Positions 25,825-34,760 of a stretch of 64,000 bases of DNA are shown here, one piece after another. Below the pieces are notes generated by a model. That model was not told the DNA's origin, ran no database searches, and worked only from the letters and a program-made list of their open reading frames with translations. Origin of the DNA: CAYWWM01 sp965198025 (GTDB taxonomy: Bacteria > Acidobacteriota > Terriglobia > 2-12-FULL-54-10). The translations under genes and the position numbers were made by a program. The stretch lies in NCBI GenBank assembly GCA_965198025.1, contig OZ240237.1, positions 3,596,001 to 3,660,000 of the forward strand, written 5' to 3'. Numbering within the stretch: the first letter of the stretch is position 1; the number at the start of each line of letters is the position of its first letter.

Positions 25825-28281
25825 ATGAGATTTGCAGGTGTTGCAATCCTTGGCTGGATCGGAATCATGATCGCCGGAATCGGCAGCTTGCCTGCCGCAG
25901 GCCAGGAACCAGCAAACCCGGCCCCGTCGGACGTTTCGGCCCACCGTTCCCTGCTCAACCGATATTGCGTTACCTGCCATAATGAGAGACTCCGCACGGC
26001 GGAGCTGACGCTCGACACGGCGGACATTAACCGCGTACCCGAAGGCTCGGAAGTTTGGGAAAAGGTGATCCGCAAACTCCGTACCGAGGCGATGCCTCCG
26101 GCGGGTTTGCCGCGCCCGGACCCGGCCGCCGCAGATGCCCTGGCCACTTACCTGGAAACGGAACTCGACCAAGCAGCCGCGGCGCAGCCGAATCCCGGCG
26201 TGGTGGCCGCTTTTCACCGTCTGAACCGGGCGGAATACGCCAATGCGATTCGTGACCTGCTGGCGGTCGAGATCGACGCGGAGGCTCTGCTCCCAGCCGA
26301 TGATTCGGGGAAGGGTTTTGACAACCTGGCGGCCCTGCTGCCTGTGTCCCCGCTCCTGACGGAACGGTACATGACGGTGGCGAACCGCATCAGTAAGCTC
26401 GCCATCGGAGACCCCGGTGCGGACGCAGTCAGCGAGATTTACAGGGTGTCGGAGTTTTTGCTGCAGAATGAGCGCATGAGCGAAGACCTGCCCTTCGGCT
26501 CTCGAGGAGGCATTGCCGCACGCCACAACTTCCCGGCAGACGGCGAATACGAGTTACGGGTGCGGTTGCAGCGGAATGGCGACGGGTACGTGCGCGGCTT
26601 GCTCAACGGACCGCACTTGATGGACGCCCGCTTGAACGGTTCCCGGATCGAGCTGTTTACGATCGAGAGCGCCAAGGGGCATGGCCGTTCGGGTCCGCTC
26701 TGGACGCACAACGGTCCGGACCATCGGGGTGACACGGAACCCTACGAATACTCAGCGGATCGGAATCTTGTCGTTCGCTTCCCCGCCCAGGCCGGCAGTG
26801 GGGTGGTGGGGGTGGCGTTTTTGAAAGATCCTTCGGAATCCGAAGGCATGCTCCTTCCGCAGCCCCTATATCTCGACTACGTGGATTACAAGGGCGGCGA
26901 CCCGGATTATCCCGGAGCTAGAATTGCGGTCGAGAACATCACGATCACGGGGCCCTACGACCCACAGGGGATCAGTGACACGCCCAGCCGCAGCAAGGTC
27001 TTTGTTTGCCACCCGGACCGAGGAGACGAAGAGGAAGCTTGTGCCCGCTCGATTCTGTCGACACTGGCGCGACGCGCCTACCGCCGTCCCGTTACCAACG
27101 AGGACATCGAGCCCTTACTGCATGTTTACCGGCTTGCACGCGCTGACGAAGGCTTTGAACCGAGCATCGGAACGGCACTGCAGCGGATTCTGATTTCCCC
27201 GCAGTTTCTGTTTCGCATCGCGAGCGATCCGGCGGACGTTGCCCCGGCAACCCCCTTCCGCATCAGCGACGTGGAACTCGCCTCGCGGCTTTCGTTTTTC
27301 TTCTGGAGCAGCATCCCGGATGAGGAACTGCTCGACCTGGCCGAACAGGGCCGCTTGAGCGATCCGGGCGTCCTGGAGCAGCAGGTCCGGCGGATGCTTG
27401 CCGATTCGCGCTCGCAAGCGCTTGTGGACAACTTTGCCGGACAGTGGTTGTTCCTGCGCAACGTAGATGCTGTGTCACCCGACCCGAGGCTCTATCCGGA
27501 ATTCAACGACAACCTGCGCGCGGCCTTTCGGCACGAAACGGAACTGTTTTTCGAGAGCAACGTGCGCGAGGATCGTCCTCTGGCGGAATTACTGACCGCC
27601 GACTACACCTTCGTCAACGAGCGCCTCGCCCGCCACTACGGGATTCCCAATGTCTACGGGGACCGTTTCCGGCGGGTTCAGGTCCATGACGAGAACCGGC
27701 AGGGCCTGCTGGGGCATGGCAGCATCCTCACCGTTACTTCCCGCGCCAACCGCACTGCACCGGTGCTGCGCGGCAAGTGGGTTCTGGACAACGTCCTCGG
27801 GACCCCGCCGCCGCCCCCTCCGCCCGATGTTCCGGCGCTGGAAGAAAGCGGAGAGGCTATTGAGAACCTCACGATGCGCCAGCGCATGGAGCAGCACCGC
27901 GCGAATCCGGTATGCGCAAGCTGCCATTCCCGGATGGACCCGATCGGCTTTGCGCTCGACAACTTCGATCCGATCGGGCAATGGAGAACCTCCGACAGCG
28001 GCGCTCCGATCGATGCCTCGGGAGCACTGGCCGATGGAACGGAGTTCAACGGTCCGAATGAGCTTCGCAATATCCTGCTGATCCGTCCGGAACAGTTCGC
28101 CATGACCGTGACCGAAAAGCTTCTTACGTATGCTGTAGGCCGGGATGTCGGAGCGCACGACATGCCCGCCATCCGTCAGATTCTTCGGGAGGCCGAGCCC
28201 AGCGAGTACCGCTGGTCATCGCTCCTGGTTGGTATTGTCAAAAGCACACCGTTTCAGATGAGGAGGTCACAACAGCCATGA
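25825..28281 (+). CDS. Di-haem PSD cytochrome (DUF1587/1595/1592/1588/1585), module 1
   Basis: An 818-residue exported protein with a signal peptide. A first c-type haem motif C48-V-T-C-H52 lies in a small cytochrome-like domain. Then follow the planctomycete-type domains in order: PSD3/DUF1587 (FHRLNRAEYANAIRDLL), a beta-rich insert (DGEYELRVRLQRNGDG), PSD5/DUF1595 (LSTLARRAYRRPVTNEDIEP), PSD4/DUF1592 (ELASRLSFFFWSSIPDEELL), PSCyt3/DUF1588 (RQGLLGHGSILTVTSRANRT, with a second haem C697-A-S-C-H701) and PSD2/DUF1585 (EKLLTYAVGRDVGAHDMPAI). Such proteins are thought to be periplasmic redox or degradation components; no reaction is established. GGAGGAGG precedes the start and it overlaps the DUF1552 gene by ATGA. 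About 60% similar by eye to the gene at 47153. Confidence 0.9.
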   Translation: MRFAGVAILGWIGIMIAGIGSLPAAGQEPANPAPSDVSAHRSLLNRYCVTCHNERLRTAELTLDTADINRVPEGSEVWEKVIRKLRTEAMPPAGLPRPDPAAADALATYLETELDQAAAAQPNPGVVAAFHRLNRAEYANAIRDLLAVEIDAEALLPADDSGKGFDNLAALLPVSPLLTERYMTVANRISKLAIGDPGADAVSEIYRVSEFLLQNERMSEDLPFGSRGGIAARHNFPADGEYELRVRLQRNGDGYVRGLLNGPHLMDARLNGSRIELFTIESAKGHGRSGPLWTHNGPDHRGDTEPYEYSADRNLVVRFPAQAGSGVVGVAFLKDPSESEGMLLPQPLYLDYVDYKGGDPDYPGARIAVENITITGPYDPQGISDTPSRSKVFVCHPDRGDEEEACARSILSTLARRAYRRPVTNEDIEPLLHVYRLARADEGFEPSIGTALQRILISPQFLFRIASDPADVAPATPFRISDVELASRLSFFFWSSIPDEELLDLAEQGRLSDPGVLEQQVRRMLADSRSQALVDNFAGQWLFLRNVDAVSPDPRLYPEFNDNLRAAFRHETELFFESNVREDRPLAELLTADYTFVNERLARHYGIPNVYGDRFRRVQVHDENRQGLLGHGSILTVTSRANRTAPVLRGKWVLDNVLGTPPPPPPPDVPALEESGEAIENLTMRQRMEQHRANPVCASCHSRMDPIGFALDNFDPIGQWRTSDSGAPIDASGALADGTEFNGPNELRNILLIRPEQFAMTVTEKLLTYAVGRDVGAHDMPAIRQILREAEPSEYRWSSLLVGIVKSTPFQMRRSQQP

Positions 28282-29615
28282 TGGTTTTCCAGAAAGCGAT
28301 TCCCCGCCGCACGTTCCTGCGCGGCTTGGGCGCCACGGTTGCCCTGCCGCTGCTCGACTCCATGGTTCCGGCGTTTGCCGCCGGCGAAAAGCCGGTACTG
28401 CGGCTTGGGTACATCTACAACCCCAACGGAAGAATCATGAGCCGCTGGGTCCCCCGGACGGAGGGTGCCGGGTACGAGCTGACGCCCACTCTCGAGCCGC
28501 TGGCGCCGTACCGGGATCAGTTCATGGTGCTGAGCGGACTGGACATCAAGGCCGCTGACCCATTGCCGGGAGAACCCGGAGGGAACCACGCACGGCCCTG
28601 CGCCGCCTTCCTGACCGGCCTGCACCCGAAACCCGGCGGGGCCATGGGCGTTTCGGTGGACCAGCTGATCGGCCGCCACATGAGCCAGCACACTCAGCTT
28701 GGCTCGCTCGAACTGGCGCTGGAGTCCTCGGATGTATTGGGCAAGGGCGATGGCGCGTATAGCGACGCCTATACCAAGACCATTTCCTGGCGCAGCGGCA
28801 CGCAGCCTCTGCCTGCGGTCGCCAACCCGCGCGCGGTCTTCGAGCGCCTGCTCGGCGGCAGCGGCAGCACGGACCCGGCCGTCCGCCAGCGCGAAGCTCG
28901 CAAGAGCCGCAGCCTGCTCGACTCGGTGACCGAAGAAGTGGCGTCACTGATGCCGAAGTTCGGTCCCGGCGACCGTGTGCGCCTGACCGAGTACCTGGAT
29001 TCCATCCGGGACATCGAGCGCCGCATCCAGCTTGCCGAGGAGCAGTCCTCCCGGGAGCTTCCGGAAATGGACCGTCCTGCGGGCATCCCGGACACCTTCT
29101 CCAGGCACATCCAGTTGATGTATGACCTGCAGATCCTAGCCTTCCGCGGCGACTTGACCCGTGTCACGACGTTGATGATGGGCCCCGAGCAGAGTGATCG
29201 GCCGTATCGCGAGATCGGTATTGCCGACGGGCATCATCAGTTGTCGCACCACGCGGGTAACCAGGAGTGGATTGATCAGGTAGCCAGCATCGACCGGCAT
29301 CACGTGGATAATTTCGGGTACTTCCTCGATAAACTGAGATCCACGCCCGATGGCGACGGGACGCTGCTGGATCATTCGATTATCGTCTTCGGAAGCGGCA
29401 TGAGCGACGGGATGTGGCACCAGCACAACGACGTGCCCACGTTGCTGGCTGGCGGAGGAGGCGGGGCCTTCAAGGGAGGCCGCCACATTCGCTACAACGA
29501 CGTGCCGTTCTCAAACCTCCACTTGACCGTGCTCGACGTCATGGGGGTTCCTTCGGAGGAATACCTCGACAAGAACAGCGACGCCACCGGCAAGCTGGAA
29601 CACCTCTCCATCTAA
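28278..29615 (+). CDS. DUF1552 protein with twin-arginine signal, module 1
   Basis: A 445-residue protein that starts with a Tat-like signal (PRRTFLRGLGATVALPLLDS; Arg-10/Arg-11), suggesting export folded, perhaps with a cofactor. The mature part is the alkaline-phosphatase-like DUF1552 family, with MVLSGLDIKAADPLPGEPGG, HHQLSHHAGNQEW, and the tail SNLHLTVLDVMGVP. Family members occur next to DUF1592 cytochromes; biochemical role unknown. The start overlaps the cytochrome stop, so the two are translationally coupled; AGGAGG lies at 28261. The paralogue is at 49607. Confidence 0.9.
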   Translation: MMVFQKAIPRRTFLRGLGATVALPLLDSMVPAFAAGEKPVLRLGYIYNPNGRIMSRWVPRTEGAGYELTPTLEPLAPYRDQFMVLSGLDIKAADPLPGEPGGNHARPCAAFLTGLHPKPGGAMGVSVDQLIGRHMSQHTQLGSLELALESSDVLGKGDGAYSDAYTKTISWRSGTQPLPAVANPRAVFERLLGGSGSTDPAVRQREARKSRSLLDSVTEEVASLMPKFGPGDRVRLTEYLDSIRDIERRIQLAEEQSSRELPEMDRPAGIPDTFSRHIQLMYDLQILAFRGDLTRVTTLMMGPEQSDRPYREIGIADGHHQLSHHAGNQEWIDQVASIDRHHVDNFGYFLDKLRSTPDGDGTLLDHSIIVFGSGMSDGMWHQHNDVPTLLAGGGGGAFKGGRHIRYNDVPFSNLHLTVLDVMGVPSEEYLDKNSDATGKLEHLSI

Positions 29616-29696
29616 CGGTGCAACCGCCCGGGTTATCGGAGCGAGGTCCGAAACCCGGTCGGTTCCCCGGCACAAATGAAACTCGGAGGCAGACGT

Positions 29697-31307
29697 ATGA
29701 AGCCCAGAGCGAAATGCTGGACGCAGTGGTCGGTGGTTTCCATGCTGTCCTTGGCCAGCCTTGCCTTCGCCGCTCCCGCAGCCGATGACCTCCGGCTGGT
29801 GGATGCGGTCCGGCAGGGCGACCACGAGGCGGTTCGTTCCCTGCTCGCCGAAAACGTAGATGTGAACGCTCCACAGGGGGACGGTGCGACGGCGCTCACT
29901 TGGGCGGCGCACCGGAACGATCACGAGGCGGTGGAGATGCTGCTCGGTGCCGGCGCGAATCCGAATGCCGCCAATGACTACGGCGTCACGCCTCTCTCGC
30001 TCGCCTGCACGAACGGCGACGCTCCCATGGTCGGGAAGCTGCTGGCGGCCGGGGCCGATCCCAACCTGGCGCAGTTGTCTGGCGAAACGCCCCTGATGAC
30101 GTGTGCGCGCGCGGGCAACCTCGAAGCGGTCCAGGCGATTCTTTCGCGCGACGGTGTGAACGTGGATGCTCGGGACACCCGCCGCGGACAGACCGCCTTG
30201 ATGTGGGCTGTGGCGGCAAAGCATGCTCCGGTCGCGGAAGCATTAATTGACTATGGCGCCGACGTCAACGCCCGTTCGCGGGTGATCGAGACGTTCAACC
30301 ATCTGCAGGTCGAGTACTACGGCAAGGACGTTCATTATCCTGCCCAGGCCGGCGGCTTCACGCCTTTGCTGTTTGCCGCCCGAGTCGGCAACCTCGAGTC
30401 TGCGCGGGTCCTGCTCGCGGCGGGAGCGGATGTGAACGCCACGACGCCGGAAGACGGCACCGCACTGGTGGTGGCCACCGCCAGCGGGCATGAAGAGTTC
30501 GCGTCGTTTCTGCTGGAAAACGGCGCTGATCCGAACGTCTCCGACGCCACCGGGATTACTCCGTTGCACTGGGCTCTGCAGGAAGGGCTGCGGTCGATCG
30601 CTGCGGGCCGCACCGGGGCCACGGACCGTTTCTGGTTTGGCGACCGCGGCAACCTGCCGGAGTTGGTCCGGGATCTCCTGGCGCACGGGGCCGATCCCAA
30701 CGCGCAAGTCGGCAAGGAGTTCCACCCTTACAGCGATCCGCTCTACGCGCACAATCAGGGGAATTACCTCCCGCAGGTGAGCATCGTCGGCGCAACACCG
30801 TTCCTGCTGGCTGCGGCTTCCGGTGACACGGGTTCCATGCGCACGCTGGTCGAAGGACGGGCCGATCCGCTGCTGGCTACGAAGGAAGGCGCTACTGCAT
30901 TCCTGCTGGCCGCCGGTTTGGGCCGCGAGCCGGTGAGGCGTTCCGAAGAAATGGAGAAGAAGTTTCTCGAAGCGGCCCAGATCACCTTGGAGCTGGGCAG
31001 CGATGTGCATGCCGTCGGGCCCGGGAACCGGACGGCGTTGCACGGCGCCGCACTGCTGGGCGATCTGGGGATGATCCGGTTCCTCGTCGAGCAGGGAGCA
31101 GACCTTGAGCCGAAGGACCAGTACGGGCAGACGCCGCTTTCGATTGCGCTCGGAGACCCCGGCGGGTTCGTATTTCGGAGCCGTGGGGACGGTCGCTACG
31201 ACGACCGCTTCCGCCGCCCCAAGGAAAATCCCGCTGTGGCCGATCTGCTGCTGGAACTGGGCGCTGAGCCGTATGCGGGTCCTATCCGCGACCGGTCCGG
31301 CGAATAG
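29697..31307 (+). CDS. Secreted ankyrin-repeat protein, module 1
   Basis: A 536-residue protein with a signal peptide (WSVVSMLSLASLAFAAPAA) followed by about a dozen ankyrin repeats, many with the loop D-Y-G-V-T-P-L-S-L-A or G-Q-T-A-L-M-W-A. Longer inter-repeat segments occur around residues 195-215 and 300-360. It ends with GAEPYAGPIRDRSGE, almost the same as its paralogue at 51087-52692. Ankyrin arrays bind other proteins, and conservation of the trio suggests it docks on the cytochrome or DUF1552 protein in the periplasm. The start at 29697 is chosen for GGAGG upstream and the signal. Confidence 0.9.
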   Translation: MKPRAKCWTQWSVVSMLSLASLAFAAPAADDLRLVDAVRQGDHEAVRSLLAENVDVNAPQGDGATALTWAAHRNDHEAVEMLLGAGANPNAANDYGVTPLSLACTNGDAPMVGKLLAAGADPNLAQLSGETPLMTCARAGNLEAVQAILSRDGVNVDARDTRRGQTALMWAVAAKHAPVAEALIDYGADVNARSRVIETFNHLQVEYYGKDVHYPAQAGGFTPLLFAARVGNLESARVLLAAGADVNATTPEDGTALVVATASGHEEFASFLLENGADPNVSDATGITPLHWALQEGLRSIAAGRTGATDRFWFGDRGNLPELVRDLLAHGADPNAQVGKEFHPYSDPLYAHNQGNYLPQVSIVGATPFLLAAASGDTGSMRTLVEGRADPLLATKEGATAFLLAAGLGREPVRRSEEMEKKFLEAAQITLELGSDVHAVGPGNRTALHGAALLGDLGMIRFLVEQGADLEPKDQYGQTPLSIALGDPGGFVFRSRGDGRYDDRFRRPKENPAVADLLLELGAEPYAGPIRDRSGE

Positions 31308-31358
31308 CTCTGCAAGCCGGCTGGATCTCGAATTGAGTGAGGGCGGTAAGGCTTTTGC

Positions 31359-34019
31359 TCAGAAAGTCGGGCTCATGTTGGTCGATGTTCCTCCCGCTGC
31401 CGGAACATAGCACTGCAACGTGTAATCCATGACCATCCGGTTGGCATTGAACCGCCAGCCGAGCGTCCGAATGGCGCGCTTCATGCGCTTGATCCAGTCG
31501 CGGGGCAAGCCGTCGCGGTCGCGCTGATAGTACAGCGGAATCACTTCTTCCCGCAAAACGCGGTATAGGTCTTCGGCGTCCCGGGAGTCATGAATGCTCT
31601 GATTGGCGTGTGTTCTGCCGGAGCCGATCACAAAGCCATTCATGCCGTCATAGGCTTCGGCCCACCAGCCGTCGAGAACCGAGAGGTTGAGAGCGCCATT
31701 CAGCACGACTTTCTGGCCGCTCGTGCCGGACGCCTCCAAAGGCCGGCGCGGATTGTTCAACCAGACGTCGACGCCTTGTACCAAGTGTCGGCCGACGTTG
31801 ATGTCGTAGTCTTCCAGGAAGACGAACTTCTCACCAAACTGCCGCTCGTGCATGAGCTCTGCGATCTGCTGCAGCATCCGCTTGGCAGGTTCGTCGTTGG
31901 GATGCGCTTTGCCGGAGAACACAAACTGGATCGGCTGCTTGGGGTTGTTCACCATGGAGGCTAGGCGTTCCATGTCACCGACAATGAGATTGGCTCGCTT
32001 GTAGGTGGCGAAGCGGCGAGCAAATCCGACAGTCAGGGCATCCGGGCTGAGCACCCGGCTGAGACGCTGGAGCGCCTCGGGGCCTTCGCCGCGGCGCTCG
32101 GCCTGTCGCACGGCGCGGCGGCGCACGAACTCCAGCAGACGCGACTTCAGACTCAGGTGCGTTTCCCACAACTCGCCGTCATCCACTTTCTCGATGCCCT
32201 CCCAGATGTCCGGCGCCGCGCTGTGCTCGTGCCAGCCCGCTCCCAGGTGCCGGTCGTAGAGTTGGAACATTTGCGGCGCGAGCCACGTGGGGACATGCAC
32301 GCCGTTGGTGATATGCCCGATGGGCACGGCATCCTCGGCCTTGCCGGGATACAGGCCCACCCACATGGAGCGGGTCACTTCGCCGTGAAGGCAGGAAACG
32401 GCCTTGGCACGGCGCGAAAAGCGCAGGCCGAGCACCGTCATGCAGAACTCTTCGTGGTGGTTGTGAGGATTCTCCCGCCCCCATCCCATCAGGTGGTCGT
32501 GCGAAAGCCCCAGTGACTCACGGAGAGGCCCCAAATGCTCTTCGATCAGATCTGCGCCGAAGCGGTCATGCCCGGCGGGAACGGGGGTGTGGGTGGTGAA
32601 GACGACTTCGCGGACGGACCGCGGCAGAGCCTGGTCGAGGTTCAGGCCTTCCTCCTGCATACGGTTGCGGATGGATTCCAGGATGGCAAAGGCGCTGTGC
32701 CCTTCGTTCAGGTGAAGAACGCCGGGAGTGATTCCCATGGCCTTCAAGGCACGAAAGCCGCCGACGCCGAGCAGCAGCTCCTGACGGATGCGAACTCGTC
32801 CGTCGCCGCCGTACAGCCGCGAGGTCAATTCGCGGTCTTCCGGCGCATTGCCCGGGACGTTGGAATCGAGCAGCAGGAGGTTGCGGCGACCGACGTTCAC
32901 GCGCCAGATTTTGGCACAGACTGGACCACTGCGGGTCTCGATCTCCACGATGACCGGCTCCCCGTTGGCGCCAATGGCGGCCTCCATGGGTACGGAATTG
33001 ATATCCGTCGAACGGTATTCCTCCTGCTGCCAGCCGTTCCGGTCCAACCATTGCCGGAAATATCCTTGCCCGTAAAACAAACCGATCCCAATCAGAGGGA
33101 TATCGAGGTCCGAGGCGCTCTTGATATGATCGCCCGAGAGAACGCCCAAGCCGCCCGAGTAAACCGGGACGGATTCATGCAGTCCGAATTCCGGTGAGAA
33201 GTAGGCCACCGGACGGGGACGCAAGACGCCGGCGTAGGTGGATCCCCAGGCATGGTCCGATTGCAAGTACTCCCGCAGGCGGCGGTAGGCAAAGTTGATC
33301 TGGCTATGCAGCATGAGCTCGCTTGCGCGGCGCTCGATGCCAGCCAGAGACATCTCGCTCAGCAGCAGGACGGGGTTGTGGTTCAGCTGCCGCCAGCGTA
33401 CCGGGTCCAGTTCGCGGAAGATATTGGAGGAATCGGGGTCCCAGCTCCACCACAGGTTTCGGGCGAGCGACCAGAGCTTTTCCTGCAGCGGAGCGATGAA
33501 TCGGTCCAGGGCGCGGGCCTCGCTTACGACCGGACTCAACTGTGCTGCCATGTCAACCAGCGCACGAATCTCTTCCTGGCTGAACAACCGGGCTTCGAGC
33601 GTTTGAACGATCAATACGCCCTGCAGCACACCGCGGTCAATGAGAGGAACTCCCAGGAAAGACTGATAATCATCCTCCCCGGCTTCACGAAAGTACTTGA
33701 AGCGCGGATGATTCTTAACGCGTTCCACAGCGACCGGATAGACCTCCTCCGCGACCAGTCCCGCGAGACCTTCGTGCAACGACATCCGCAGCGTGCCGAT
33801 ACATTCAGGGCGCAAGCCCACGGTGGCGGCCAGGACCAGGTTCGCACGGTCCGGTTCCAGCAGATAAATCGAGCAGACGTCCGTCCGGAAACGCCTCGCG
33901 ATCAAGGCGACAACCTTCGCTAAGGCCTCGGCTGGGTTGCCGGTGTCCTGTGCAATATCGAGGATTTCCGCCAGGCTCTGGAGCTGTGTGGTGTCGCTTA
34001 CATAATCGGCACGGCTCAT
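31359..34019 (-). CDS. glgP: GAF-domain alpha-glucan phosphorylase
   Basis: An 886-residue fusion. Residues ~10-170 are a GAF domain (QSLAEILDIAQDTGNPAEAL through DRGVLQGVLIVQTLEARLFS). The rest is a short-type alpha-glucan phosphorylase: DUF3417 N-terminal region (SLARNLWWSWDPDSSNIF), then VAYFSPEFGLHESVPVYSGG, TNGVHVPTWLAP, FARRFATYKRANLI and EASGTSGQKVVLNGALNLSV, where the Lys of GQK binds pyridoxal phosphate (most relatives have GMK). The enzyme releases glucose-1-phosphate from glycogen or maltodextrins. A GAF sensor on the enzyme suggests control by a small ligand, which is inference. Start MSRADYVS at 34019; ribosome-binding site is weak. Confidence 0.9.
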   Translation of the reverse strand: MSRADYVSDTTQLQSLAEILDIAQDTGNPAEALAKVVALIARRFRTDVCSIYLLEPDRANLVLAATVGLRPECIGTLRMSLHEGLAGLVAEEVYPVAVERVKNHPRFKYFREAGEDDYQSFLGVPLIDRGVLQGVLIVQTLEARLFSQEEIRALVDMAAQLSPVVSEARALDRFIAPLQEKLWSLARNLWWSWDPDSSNIFRELDPVRWRQLNHNPVLLLSEMSLAGIERRASELMLHSQINFAYRRLREYLQSDHAWGSTYAGVLRPRPVAYFSPEFGLHESVPVYSGGLGVLSGDHIKSASDLDIPLIGIGLFYGQGYFRQWLDRNGWQQEEYRSTDINSVPMEAAIGANGEPVIVEIETRSGPVCAKIWRVNVGRRNLLLLDSNVPGNAPEDRELTSRLYGGDGRVRIRQELLLGVGGFRALKAMGITPGVLHLNEGHSAFAILESIRNRMQEEGLNLDQALPRSVREVVFTTHTPVPAGHDRFGADLIEEHLGPLRESLGLSHDHLMGWGRENPHNHHEEFCMTVLGLRFSRRAKAVSCLHGEVTRSMWVGLYPGKAEDAVPIGHITNGVHVPTWLAPQMFQLYDRHLGAGWHEHSAAPDIWEGIEKVDDGELWETHLSLKSRLLEFVRRRAVRQAERRGEGPEALQRLSRVLSPDALTVGFARRFATYKRANLIVGDMERLASMVNNPKQPIQFVFSGKAHPNDEPAKRMLQQIAELMHERQFGEKFVFLEDYDINVGRHLVQGVDVWLNNPRRPLEASGTSGQKVVLNGALNLSVLDGWWAEAYDGMNGFVIGSGRTHANQSIHDSRDAEDLYRVLREEVIPLYYQRDRDGLPRDWIKRMKRAIRTLGWRFNANRMVMDYTLQCYVPAAGGTSTNMSPTF

Positions 34020-34299
34020 GGGGGGTTGCTCTCCGCGTTTTCCTGCATCCACGAATGACTCCAATAAGAAGATCATACCCCATGCTTTGCAATACGTTGC
34101 CCCGAAGTTGATGATTCGCCGGCCGGGGCCCAGGCCACTGCCACCGAGGCCGTCCCCTAATGCTTCGCTGCCTGCTGGCAGGGGGCTAGATGAAACGCAC
34201 CGGTCTTCGGAAGTTCTCTCTAGGGCTCTGGACGTCCAGACGCATTCGGTTCGGGAACGGCCAATTACACCACGGGTTAGCCACCAGGGGTAATGATTG
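34020..34299. other. Divergent intergenic region, glgP / ATP-grasp cluster
   Basis: The region separates two divergent transcripts. I see no RNA gene or strong promoter in it. Confidence 0.4.
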
Positions 34300-34760
34300 T
34301 CAATGTCAGATGCTATAGCTTTTTTGCAGATTATGCACAGAGTGCCGCCGAGGCTTCCCTGCTGCAGATGGGAATTACGTTCAACGTCTATGGGGACTCT
34401 TCCAGGGCAGAGAGCATCTTTCCAGTGGATCTGCTTCCGCGCATCGTCCGCGCAGATGAATGCTGCCGGATCGAGCGGGGGCTCCGAGGCGTTCACCGAG
34501 CGGTACGGCCAAGCCACCCGGGATAATGTGATCCAGTTCCTTACGGCTGACCGCAACAATCCAAACTCGATCGTCTCCTGCTTGCGGGCTGCCCGCGAGA
34601 ACGCCCGCTCCATACGCGAGACGATTCCAGCGGCATGTGGGTTTCCATGCAACTGGGCGGAGGTAGCAAGGACACATGGGTGCTGGGAGGCCAAGTCTCG
34701 TCGTCGCCGCGCACTCCACAGATTTCCGTTGCCGCTTACCCGAAGGGAGGTCTTCCGAGC
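34300..34760 (+). pseudogene. Scrambled remains of ATP-grasp (DUF404/407) and a first alpha-E protein
   Basis: Three protein pieces lie in two frames. About 34340-34485: LLQMGITFNVYGDSSRAESI and FPVDLLPRIVRADECCRIER, the N-terminus of circularly permuted ATP-grasp proteins. About 34494-34632: the stretch with NNPNSIVSCLRAARENARSI, the middle of an alpha-E (DUF403) domain. About 34635-34700: MWVSMQLGGGSKDTWVLGG, the C-terminal end of an ATP-grasp domain. About 400 codons of ATP-grasp are missing. The order implies that large deletions joined parts of an ATP-grasp gene, an alpha-E gene and an ATP-grasp/alpha-E fusion gene. Confidence 0.65.
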
